Source of the DNA: Flavobacterium plurextorum
GTDB lineage: Bacteria; Bacteroidota; Bacteroidia; Flavobacteriales; Flavobacteriaceae
DNA: 64,000 bases
Assembly: GCF_002217395.1 (NCBI RefSeq)
Contig: NZ_MUHD01000027.1
Location: forward strand, 1 to 64,000
Direction: 5' to 3'
Made by a program: the position numbers and the translations under genes. Under the pieces are notes generated by a model, which did no database searches, was not told where the DNA came from, and worked only from the letters and a program-made list of their open reading frames with translations. Each line of letters begins with the position of its first letter. The first letter of the stretch is position 1. Shown here one piece after another: positions 44,496 to 52,959 of this stretch.

Positions 44496-45983
44496 ATGTT
44501 TAAAAATATAAAAATACAGACAGTCATAATAGCACTCTTCTTTTTGGCATACGGCTGTGTAAGCGACGAAGGAAATTATAATTATGAGAAGATAAATGAG
44601 CTCAACGTAACTGGAATAGAAGCAGAATATACGGTATATACAGGAGATCAATTCAATATAATTCCCGATATAAAACCCACTTTAGATGGCAGTACAGATT
44701 CAGATCGATACGAATATAAATGGGTTGCGTTAAATCCTGCAAAATTGGCTTACGAAGCAAGAACGACTATTGCCACAACCAAAAACCTTGAAGGTATTTT
44801 AAAATTACCGCCAGCAAAATATAGTCTATATTACTTTATAAAAGATAAAGTAACGGGAATCAACTGGCAGCAGCCCATAATTACATTAAATGTAGTTTCG
44901 TCTATTTATGAAGGCTGGCTGGTTGTTGGAGATGTAGATGGCAAAGCCCGACTGGATATGGTTTCTATAATTCCAGGAATTCCGCAGCCACGTATTATTA
45001 ATGATGTGTTAGATGCCGCTGGGTCTGCATTGAAATTAAAAGGAAAAGCTGTAGATGTAGAATCTTTTAGTGGGCCTTTGCCAGGAAGTATTATTTATGG
45101 AATCTATGTAACAGCATCAGAATCTGGAACAGCAAGATTAGAACCCGATTCTTTTGAATGGAATCAGACCATGAATATTGCATACGAAACCGTTGGAGGA
45201 AGTTTTCCAACAAATTTTGCAGTAGATTTTATGAAATGCCCTATTGGATCAGAAAATTTCCTGTATAAAGATGGTGATATTTATTATTATAATAGAGCAC
45301 AGCAAATTAGATATGGATTGCCGCAAAATAAAGTAGATCTGGAAACTAAAACCTTTCGTGCTGCGCCTTTTCTTGCAGAAACTGGCGCAACAGGAACTGC
45401 AGTCTTCTTTGATGTTGATTTGCATCGTTTTCTACGCTTCAGTTATTCAAAAGGAAATTGTTCTGCAATGCCTCCTGTTACAGCTTCTCCAACAGTATTA
45501 GACTGGAATAATACCAACTGTGATTTGGTTTATATGACTAATTCTAATTTTAATTTGAATGAAAATTTTGCAGTATTAAAGAATCTTTCTACAGGTAAAT
45601 TCTATTTGCTGCGTTTTAATACAAATGCTGTACAGACCTATTATAAAGAAATGTTGAATGCTCCAGATTTAAATAAAGCAACAAAATTTGCTGTAAGTCC
45701 AGATGCTGGATATTTATTCTATACCGTTGGTAATAAGGTGTATGAATACGACAGCGGAACACAATCTGCCAAATTGATGCTCGATAAAGGAAATGAAGAA
45801 ATTACTTATCTAGGTTTTAGTAAGCGAGGTTCAAAAGTAATCAGCAAATTAATTGTGGGTTCTTACAGCACAACAGGAAAGTTAGAATTGTATACAGTTC
45901 CGCCTGTAAATGGAAATTTAATTTTGGAGAACAGTTATTCAGGCTTATGCAAAATTGTAGATGTTACTTATCGTGTACGATAA
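44496..45983 (+). CDS. PKD-like family lipoprotein of the SusCD locus
   Basis: A 495-residue lipoprotein, lipobox FLAYGC (about Cys21), followed by VSDEGNYNYEKINE. The first 120 residues form a PKD-like beta domain (YTVYTGDQFNIIPDIKP; YEYKWVAL). The rest is a beta-propeller-like region with repeated strands (LVVGDVDGKARLDMVS; FAVSPDAGYLFYTVGNKVYEYD). It is a probable surface component that handles the imported substrate. Family members travel with DUF4843 proteins. A hairpin lies after the stop codon, ahead of the thioredoxin gene. Confidence 0.82.
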   Translation: MFKNIKIQTVIIALFFLAYGCVSDEGNYNYEKINELNVTGIEAEYTVYTGDQFNIIPDIKPTLDGSTDSDRYEYKWVALNPAKLAYEARTTIATTKNLEGILKLPPAKYSLYYFIKDKVTGINWQQPIITLNVVSSIYEGWLVVGDVDGKARLDMVSIIPGIPQPRIINDVLDAAGSALKLKGKAVDVESFSGPLPGSIIYGIYVTASESGTARLEPDSFEWNQTMNIAYETVGGSFPTNFAVDFMKCPIGSENFLYKDGDIYYYNRAQQIRYGLPQNKVDLETKTFRAAPFLAETGATGTAVFFDVDLHRFLRFSYSKGNCSAMPPVTASPTVLDWNNTNCDLVYMTNSNFNLNENFAVLKNLSTGKFYLLRFNTNAVQTYYKEMLNAPDLNKATKFAVSPDAGYLFYTVGNKVYEYDSGTQSAKLMLDKGNEEITYLGFSKRGSKVISKLIVGSYSTTGKLELYTVPPVNGNLILENSYSGLCKIVDVTYRVR

Positions 45984-46014
45984 TTACAAATAACTAAAAC
46001 TTAAAAACTAAAAT

Positions 46015-46055
46015 ACCGAATGAAGAATAAAACTCAAACTTCATTCGGTTTCTTA
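46015..46055 (+). terminator. Hairpin inside the SusCD/peptidase cluster
   Basis: ACCGAATGAAG (46015-46025) pairs perfectly with CTTCATTCGGT (46039-46049), followed by TTCTT. It is a strong stem with a weak T-tail, placed between the PKD-like gene and the thioredoxin gene, so it may end transcription partly and lower expression of the downstream half. Confidence 0.7.
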
Positions 46056-46068
46056 AAACCCACATCTT

Positions 46069-46941
46069 ATGAAACGTTTTTTTAAAATCGCAAGTGCAGT
46101 TTTGCTGCTTGCCTGCTCTTCTATTGCCTTAAAAGCACAGACACAATCAACTGACGAAAGTTGGGAATTAGCCAAAAAACAAGCCCAAACAGAGAAAAAA
46201 TTAATCTTTGTCGATTTGTATTTTACAGGCTGTATGCCATGCGCACAAATGGACAAAGACGTATTTCCAAATCCTAAAGTAGCCGCTGTTTTAAGTGCTG
46301 ATTTTGTGACTTTCAAATCCGATATTCTTAAAGAAGAAATCGGTAAAAAGTTATGTATGAAGTATGGTGTTACGGGATTTCCGACTTTTTTATTTATGAA
46401 TGCAGATGGGAAAGTAATTGATATTGAAAGCGGTTTTCAAAACGTAGAGCAATTCACAACTTTACTGCAAAATGCAAAAGAAGCAGCTAAAAAAGGAATT
46501 TTCAAAAAGTATAGTACGAAAATTCAAGAAAAAGAGTATCCTGATTTTTACAAAGAGGCTTATTTGAACGGAAAAAGAAATGTTTCTTTTGAAACTGCCG
46601 ATGCCTATTTAAAAGCACAGCCTTCATTAAGTGCCGAAGTTCCTTTCGTTATTATTAGCGGTTTAAGAATCGGACGTCAATACGATGATTTTTATTTAAA
46701 GAATGCAAAACAGCTTTATAAAGATTACGGTTCTGGAAGTGTGACCAATCATGTATTTACCATTTTACAGCGTAAGAAAAAAGAATTCGAAAAAGCGAAT
46801 GATTTACCAGCTTTCAAAAAATTACTTGAAGAAATGAAACCGCTTTATTCTACGGAAGACTGGACAAAATTTGAGGGTATTTTATTGAAAGATTTTGGAG
46901 TAGAAAAAGTGGTTGTTAATCCTTCTTCTTTGCAAAAGTAA
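46069..46941 (+). CDS. Exported thioredoxin-fold protein
   Basis: A 290-residue protein with a signal peptide ending near KAQ (about residue 24). The thioredoxin domain has the redox pair Cys55-x-x-Cys58 in FTGCMPCAQMD, and GVTGFPTFLFMNADGK holds the cis-proline. The C-terminal 130 residues are helical and unassigned. It acts in the periplasm on disulfides, probably of incoming substrate or of the partner proteins. It is followed after 6 bp by the aspartic peptidase gene, so the two are co-expressed. Confidence 0.87.
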   Translation: MKRFFKIASAVLLLACSSIALKAQTQSTDESWELAKKQAQTEKKLIFVDLYFTGCMPCAQMDKDVFPNPKVAAVLSADFVTFKSDILKEEIGKKLCMKYGVTGFPTFLFMNADGKVIDIESGFQNVEQFTTLLQNAKEAAKKGIFKKYSTKIQEKEYPDFYKEAYLNGKRNVSFETADAYLKAQPSLSAEVPFVIISGLRIGRQYDDFYLKNAKQLYKDYGSGSVTNHVFTILQRKKKEFEKANDLPAFKKLLEEMKPLYSTEDWTKFEGILLKDFGVEKVVVNPSSLQK

Positions 46942-46947
46942 ATCGAA

Positions 46948-48420
46948 ATGAAAAAGATATTTTTATTTTCAATATTGATTTTTGGATATTCAGTTTGTGC
47001 TCAAAACAGCGCTCAAAAATCTATTGAATCTTTTGAAAAAGCCTTTCAAAATAAAAATTATAATGATATGAAAAATCTTTTGGCGCCTGAATTTACCGTA
47101 GGCGCTGGAGATTCTTCCTCAAATGAATTTTATTTAAATACTATTTTTAATGCTTTTCCAGTTTTGGATTCTATCCAAATTGGAAAATCGGCAACAATTA
47201 AAGACGAAACTTTTGTTTCGGCTGATTTTTGTTTTAAAGGAAAAGAAAAGAAACCCACTCAAATAGTTTTCAATAAAGAAAACAAAATACGCTATGTTAC
47301 TTTTTTTGACGGATTATACAGAGTAGATCGAAATGCTGAGGTTAAAAAAGTGGCCAGTATTCCGTTTCAAATTATCGAAAACGGAATTGCCATTAAAATA
47401 AAATTAAACAAAGCTGATCGCGAATTTTTAATGCTTTTTGATACAGGCGCAGACGGAATGGCTTTAAATCCAGACAGCGCATATAAAGCAGGAGTTGTAG
47501 TTACAAAAAGCAAATCGGCATCTGTAGTCGGCGGAAGCCAGCAAGTGCAATATTCAGCAGATAATACCATTTATATTGGCGATCAGGTTTTAAAAAATCA
47601 AGGATTAGTTATTTTTCCAAAACATGGTGTTTACGACGGATTATTTGGCGCCAATTTATTACGCAACTATATCACATCTGTCAATTTTGATACGATGACC
47701 ATTGATTTGTACAATTTTGGAAATTTCAATTATTGGGGAAAAGCAAAACCATTAGTTTTTGATTATAAATCAGGGCTTCCGGTAGTAAAAATGAATCTGA
47801 CGTTTGAAGATAAAAAAACAGTCGAGGGCAATTTTACTTTTGATACCGGCGCGGGTTATGACTTAATTGCATACGGACCTTTTAATCATAAAAATAATCT
47901 GGAAGCCAGTTTAAAAACAGAATACACATCTGTTAATTACAGTTTAGGAAAGCAAACTAAAATTGTAGGCGGCGCAATACCAAATGTTGTTATTAATGGA
48001 AATAATTTTTCTGATGTAACAATTGCAGTTCAGGAATATGAAGAAGCCAATAAAAACTGGGCGTACGCCGATGGATCTTTGGGGATTGATTTAATAAAAC
48101 GTTTCAATTTTACAATTGATGTACTCCATAAAACGGTTTATTTGGAACCAAATAAAAACTTTAAAAAGAATTTTTCATTTTATATCGCCGGACTTGATTT
48201 GGATTTTGACGAAAACCAGAATCTTATAGTAAAACGAGTTATAGACCAGCAAAATGAAGACTTGAAGCAAGTCAAAATTGGAGCAAAAATCACTCAGATT
48301 AATGATTTTGAAGCAAAAGATTTATTGAAACCAGAAAATCTTAGAAAACTAAAAAATAATAAAGAAAGTAAAGACCTGATTATTGAACAAGGTGATCAGT
48401 CGATGCGTATTTCAATTTAA
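46948..48420 (+). CDS. Exported retropepsin-like aspartic peptidase
   Basis: A 490-residue protein with signal peptide MKKIFLFSILIFGYSVCAQ. Residues about 25-130 form a SnoaL-like domain (FEKAFQNKNYNDMKNLLAPEFTVG). Two retropepsin-type sites follow, each a DTG: Asp165 in LFDTGADGMAL and Asp299 in TFDTGAGYDLIA. The pair in one chain can form the bilobal active site of aspartyl peptidases. The tail (about 400-490) looks PDZ-like (VIDQQNEDLKQVKIGAKITQIN). Probable periplasmic peptidase in the same transcript as the thioredoxin and TlpA genes. Confidence 0.85.
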   Translation: MKKIFLFSILIFGYSVCAQNSAQKSIESFEKAFQNKNYNDMKNLLAPEFTVGAGDSSSNEFYLNTIFNAFPVLDSIQIGKSATIKDETFVSADFCFKGKEKKPTQIVFNKENKIRYVTFFDGLYRVDRNAEVKKVASIPFQIIENGIAIKIKLNKADREFLMLFDTGADGMALNPDSAYKAGVVVTKSKSASVVGGSQQVQYSADNTIYIGDQVLKNQGLVIFPKHGVYDGLFGANLLRNYITSVNFDTMTIDLYNFGNFNYWGKAKPLVFDYKSGLPVVKMNLTFEDKKTVEGNFTFDTGAGYDLIAYGPFNHKNNLEASLKTEYTSVNYSLGKQTKIVGGAIPNVVINGNNFSDVTIAVQEYEEANKNWAYADGSLGIDLIKRFNFTIDVLHKTVYLEPNKNFKKNFSFYIAGLDLDFDENQNLIVKRVIDQQNEDLKQVKIGAKITQINDFEAKDLLKPENLRKLKNNKESKDLIIEQGDQSMRISI

Positions 48421-48445
48421 AACAATCAAAAAACAAATAACTATC

Positions 48446-49828
48446 ATGAAAAAACACATTTTTTATTTCATTTTGACCTTTGTAACGGTTCAAATGAGTT
48501 TTGCAGGCAGCATTTCAGAATATGCTGTAATTAAAGGAACAATTTCGATTCCAGATTTTCAGACTAAAGAAGTTACACTTTACAATGTTGAAGATGGAAA
48601 GCCAGCCGTTGCTGCTACCGCTAAAGTTAATCCGCTTGGGGAGTTTGGCTTTATGACACCAGTTTCAGCTGCTGGCTTTTATTATATTGATTACGGACAG
48701 TTTAAAAACAGAACTCAGTTAATCCGTTTGTATTTAGAACCAAAATTAGATATCAATTTGGTTATTAATAAAGAGCATTATGTTTTGAGTGGAAAAAATG
48801 TGGGGCAGAATGTTCTGGTTCAGAAAGCAAATGAAATATATAATGAATTTGCACCATTTGCAAGACTTGGAGGAAATGTAACTTACGTAGATTTTTATCC
48901 TTGGCTTGATAAAGGTGTTGCAAAAGCAAATGAATTTTCTAAAACAATAAATACAAAAGATACTAATTTCAATAAGCTATTAAAACTGGCTGTAGCAACA
49001 GATGTTGAAGAATCGACATATACTTTTTTCAGAATGCCTAGAACTGCATTTCCAGATAAAGACGACCGTCCGGCAGTTATAAAAACTTGGCAGACAGATA
49101 AAAAGTTTACAGATCCAGATTTGTTAAAATTACATAACGGTGTTGCTTTAATGTCGAATTATTTCTTTTATGTAAGTGTAAGCGGTGCCGCAGTTCCACA
49201 GCGTTTAGATATTGTTGAAACATTAAATCATATTACAGATCCTGCGCTAAAAGATGTGTATTTACGTGATGTAGTAGCAAATTCAAGAATGAAAATTGAA
49301 GAATATGAAAAAATTGCACCAAGCATAAAACCTTATATGATTTCTGCGACAAGCAAATCATTTTTATTAGAATATGAAAAAGTACTTCATAAAAATGTAG
49401 GTCAGAAAGGATTAGATTTTACCTATAATGATATTAATAATAAACCAGTTTCATTTTCTGATTTTAAAGGAAAATATGTGTACATCGATTTATGGGCAAC
49501 TTGGTGCGGACCTTGTAAAGCAGAGATTCCTCACATGAAAAAAATCGAAGAAGATTATCACGGAAAAAATATTGTATTTGTAAGTCTTTCGTTAGACAAA
49601 CCAAAAGATGCGCAAAAATGGAAAGATTTTGTTACCAAAGAGCAATTAAAAGGAATTCAGTTAATGGCAGATAAAGATTTTGGATCTGATGTAGCTAAAA
49701 ATTACGATGTAAATGCGATTCCGAGATTTTTATTATTTGATACAAAAGGAAACATTATCAATTCAGATGCTTTGCGTCCGTCTAATCCTGAGTTGAGAGT
49801 GCAGCTTGATAAATTATTGAAGAGCTAA
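48446..49828 (+). CDS. TlpA-family disulfide reductase
   Basis: A 460-residue exported thiol-disulfide protein. The ATG at 48446, 25 bp after the peptidase stop, is preferred to a longer frame because it gives the signal peptide MKKHIFYFILTFVTVQMSFAG. The N-terminal 300 residues are a DUF4369-like beta region and a helical linker. The C-terminal thioredoxin domain has Cys354 and Cys357 in ATWCGPCKAEIPHMK, with the cis-Pro in NAIPRFLLFD. It reduces disulfides in the periplasm; context suggests a role in unfolding imported protein or serving the locus peptidases. Confidence 0.9.
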   Translation: MKKHIFYFILTFVTVQMSFAGSISEYAVIKGTISIPDFQTKEVTLYNVEDGKPAVAATAKVNPLGEFGFMTPVSAAGFYYIDYGQFKNRTQLIRLYLEPKLDINLVINKEHYVLSGKNVGQNVLVQKANEIYNEFAPFARLGGNVTYVDFYPWLDKGVAKANEFSKTINTKDTNFNKLLKLAVATDVEESTYTFFRMPRTAFPDKDDRPAVIKTWQTDKKFTDPDLLKLHNGVALMSNYFFYVSVSGAAVPQRLDIVETLNHITDPALKDVYLRDVVANSRMKIEEYEKIAPSIKPYMISATSKSFLLEYEKVLHKNVGQKGLDFTYNDINNKPVSFSDFKGKYVYIDLWATWCGPCKAEIPHMKKIEEDYHGKNIVFVSLSLDKPKDAQKWKDFVTKEQLKGIQLMADKDFGSDVAKNYDVNAIPRFLLFDTKGNIINSDALRPSNPELRVQLDKLLKS

Positions 49829-49846
49829 ATAAACACATAAAAATAT

Positions 49847-49983
49847 TTTAACACATAGAATCACAGATCAAAAAATTGAGATATTTTTAGAATCAAGATT
49901 TTCCACATGGCAGCTATGTTCTTTGATATTAAGTGAAATGCCTTTTTTATAGGCAGCTAAACTATGTTTCTATGTGTTTAAAA
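49847..49983. repeat. Second intergenic repeat with ACACATAGAAACATAG-type ends
   Basis: The left end is TTTAACACATAGAATCACAG (49847-49866) and the right end CTATGTTTCTATGTGTTTA (49962-49980), inverse partners. The ends match the element at 4491-4633, while the interior differs. It sits 21 bp before the M16 peptidase start, so it forms most of the 5' leader of that gene. Confidence 0.7.
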
Positions 49984-50003
49984 ATATTTAAAACAGCAAA
50001 CAA

Positions 50004-52814
50004 ATGAAAAAAATATCGATAGTTCTTCTGCTTCTGACAGGTTTTATAAACTTGTCGCAAGCACAAAACTTTAAAGCAGCAGATCCAATTGCAGTCAATC
50101 AGAAAATAAAAAAAGGAATTCTGCCAAACGGAATGACGTATTATATTTACCCAACAGAGGTTAATAAAAATACAGCAAGTTATTATATCATTCAAAATGT
50201 GGGTTCGATTTTAGAAAACGACCAGCAGAAAGGTTTGGCGCATTTTCTGGAACATATGGCGTTTAACGGAACCAAACATTTTGAAGGAAAAGGAATCTTG
50301 AATACACTTCAGAAACAAGGAGCTGTTTTTGGAAAAAATATCAATGCGTATACAAGTACAGACGAAACAGTTTACAACTTAGACAATATTCCTTCAAAAG
50401 ATGGCGGAGTTGTCGATACTTGTTTATTGGTTTTGCATGACTGGTCTAATTTTTTGTCTCTGACGAATGATGAAATCGATGCTGAGCGCGGTGTAATTAC
50501 CGAAGAATGGCGTACGAGACAAAATGCAGGAGCAAGAATTTACAATCAGCTGGCGCCTTATTATTACAACAATTCACTTTATGCAGACCGCATGCCGATT
50601 GGTGACATGGAAATCATTAAAAACTTTAAATATCAGGTTTTAAAAGATTTTTATAAAGATTGGTATCGCCCAGATTTGCAAGCAATCGCAATTGTGGGAG
50701 ATATTAATTCGGACGAAATTGAAGCCAAAATCAAGAAGCTTTTTGCAGATATTCCGACACCAGTAAATCCTAAAAAACGTTTTGAAATTGCAATTCCAGA
50801 AAGAGCAGAGCCAACTTTTAAACTAGCTTTAGATAAAGAAATTTCGGCTTCTAACATCAGTTTTATGATTCGTCACGTTTCAGAAAAACCAACAGGAACT
50901 TATGCCGAATTAGAAAAATCAACAGAAAGAAGCCTTGCTTTTTCTATCTTGAATAATCGTCTGGCAGAAATGGCTCAAAAACAAGAATGTCCATTTAAAA
51001 GTGCACAAATAGGGTTTCAAAAATATACGAGACTTAACGATATGTGGATGTTGAGCGTTTCTCCAAAACCAGAAAAGCAAGCGGAAGCTTTTGCAATGGT
51101 AATGAACGAATGGGTTAGAGCTTACAAATTTGGTTTTTCTCAAGGAGAAATTGAAAGAGCAGTTACAGAAACTATTTCAGGTTACGAAAATTATTTAGAA
51201 AAGCTAAACGAGATTTCACACAAGCAAGTTATCGGAATGGTAAAAGATGGTTATCTAAATCATGAAATAATTGCCGATCCAAAAACAGAATTTGAAATGG
51301 TAAAAAGCATTTTAAAAAATGTTGACACTAAAAAGCTTCAAGAGCAAATAAGTAAATTATATACTTCGCAAAACCGAGTTGTTACAGTTAGGGGTGTAGA
51401 AAACGAAAATAACTTAACACAGGAAAAAGCTTTTGATATTATCAAGAAAGCAGAAAATGATCCGTCATTACAGCCATATGTAGATGATTTTGTTGCTAAA
51501 TCTCTTATGGATGGAGTGGATTTAAAACCCGGTAAAATTGTTTCTGAAAAAGAAACGAAAGAAATTAGAGCAACTACCTACATATTAAGTAATGGTATAA
51601 AAGTGCATTATAAATTTGCTGATAAGAATAAAAAATGGGTCACGCTGAATGCAAAAAGTTCTGGAGGATCTTCTTTATATTCCTCTAAAGATAAACCCTC
51701 AATTGCTGGTGCTGCAAATCTGGCAATGATGTCAGGTGTTGCATCATTTTCGAGTACCGATTTAGAAAAAGTACTAAAAGGAAAGATTGTAAATGTTTTG
51801 GCTGATATTGATAATTTGTCAGAAAGAGTTACAGGTAGTGCAAATACAAAGGATGCAGAAACGATGATGCAATTGGTTTACTTACGTTTTGCCAAACCAA
51901 GATTTGATCAGAACCAGTACAATTTGTTAAAACAAAACATACAAAATTCTTTGAAAAATAGGCAAAATGATATTTCATCTAAAATGAAGGACAGTTTAAG
52001 TTTTGCTATTTATGGTAAAAACAATCCAGAAGTTCGCATAGTAAATCAACAATTTATAGATGATTTATCTTTTGATAAAATGAAATCTTTCTATCAGGAT
52101 CGTTTTTCAGATGTAAGCAATTTTACATTTTATATTGTGGGTGACATTAAACCTGAAGTTTTAAAACCTTTATTAGAAAAATATATTGCAAGTATACCTG
52201 GAATAAAAAGGAAAGAGAAGTTTAAGGATGATACAGTTGAATGGGTTTCTAATAAAATAGACACAGATGTTTTTATAAAAATGGAAACACCAAAGAGTTC
52301 CGTTAAAATTAAGTTTCAGGACAACTTTCCTTATTCTCAAAAAAATATAATTCTGGCTTCATTTTTAGGTGATATTTTAACTTTAAGATATACTGAAAGC
52401 CTGAGAGAAAAAGAAGGAGGAACATATGGCGCGCAGGTTAGTGGAAGTTTAGTAAAGCTTCCTAAACCTACTGTTAACCTCAATATAGCATTTGATTGTG
52501 ACGCAGATAAAGTAGAACATTTATTGCCAATTGTATATCAAGAAATTGATAAAATCCGAAAAGGAAATATTTCGAATGAAGATATTGAAAAAACAAGTAA
52601 GAACTATATCAAAGCAAAAGCAGATCAGCAAAATTTTAATTTTAACAGCATGGATCTAATTTTCAATTATTTTGAAAATAATATTAATATGGATGATCCA
52701 AAAAATTACATTGATATTGTAAATGCAGTTACGGTAAAAGACATTCAGGATTTTGCAAATACTTTTTTTAAAAATGCAAAATCTTACGAAGTTGTTTTCA
52801 AACCATTAAAATAA
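50004..52814 (+). CDS. M16-family zinc metallopeptidase (two-domain)
   Basis: A 936-residue exported peptidase, signal peptide ending near SQAQ (about residue 21). The inverted zinc motif HxxEH is His80-Phe-Leu-Glu83-His84 in GLAHFLEHMAFNGT, and the distal glutamate is expected in the NDEIDAERGVITEEW segment. The second half (from about 520) is an inactive-type M16 domain with the RYTESLREKEGGTYG block. The two halves enclose a chamber that degrades peptides. It is similar to PqqL-like peptidases that process proteins brought through TonB receptors. It lies in the same gene row as the SusCD set. Confidence 0.93.
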   Translation: MKKISIVLLLLTGFINLSQAQNFKAADPIAVNQKIKKGILPNGMTYYIYPTEVNKNTASYYIIQNVGSILENDQQKGLAHFLEHMAFNGTKHFEGKGILNTLQKQGAVFGKNINAYTSTDETVYNLDNIPSKDGGVVDTCLLVLHDWSNFLSLTNDEIDAERGVITEEWRTRQNAGARIYNQLAPYYYNNSLYADRMPIGDMEIIKNFKYQVLKDFYKDWYRPDLQAIAIVGDINSDEIEAKIKKLFADIPTPVNPKKRFEIAIPERAEPTFKLALDKEISASNISFMIRHVSEKPTGTYAELEKSTERSLAFSILNNRLAEMAQKQECPFKSAQIGFQKYTRLNDMWMLSVSPKPEKQAEAFAMVMNEWVRAYKFGFSQGEIERAVTETISGYENYLEKLNEISHKQVIGMVKDGYLNHEIIADPKTEFEMVKSILKNVDTKKLQEQISKLYTSQNRVVTVRGVENENNLTQEKAFDIIKKAENDPSLQPYVDDFVAKSLMDGVDLKPGKIVSEKETKEIRATTYILSNGIKVHYKFADKNKKWVTLNAKSSGGSSLYSSKDKPSIAGAANLAMMSGVASFSSTDLEKVLKGKIVNVLADIDNLSERVTGSANTKDAETMMQLVYLRFAKPRFDQNQYNLLKQNIQNSLKNRQNDISSKMKDSLSFAIYGKNNPEVRIVNQQFIDDLSFDKMKSFYQDRFSDVSNFTFYIVGDIKPEVLKPLLEKYIASIPGIKRKEKFKDDTVEWVSNKIDTDVFIKMETPKSSVKIKFQDNFPYSQKNIILASFLGDILTLRYTESLREKEGGTYGAQVSGSLVKLPKPTVNLNIAFDCDADKVEHLLPIVYQEIDKIRKGNISNEDIEKTSKNYIKAKADQQNFNFNSMDLIFNYFENNINMDDPKNYIDIVNAVTVKDIQDFANTFFKNAKSYEVVFKPLK

Positions 52815-52909
52815 ACTGATTCTTTTTATTACCAAAGTTTAATTTGTATTTCCCTATCAAATAGTTTTTTTGAATTAGTAAGCAATTTTGTTTGCATAGC
52901 GGATTACTT

Positions 52910-52946
52910 AGAGGGTTGTTTTTTTGCTATTCAACCCTCTTTCTTA
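52910..52946 (+). terminator. Intrinsic terminator after the M16 peptidase gene
   Basis: AGAGGGTTG (52910-52918) pairs with CAACCCTCT (52932-52940), followed by a T-rich tail. It separates the peptidase from the DsbD-like gene. Confidence 0.75.
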
Positions 52947-52959
52947 AAGATTTTAACCC

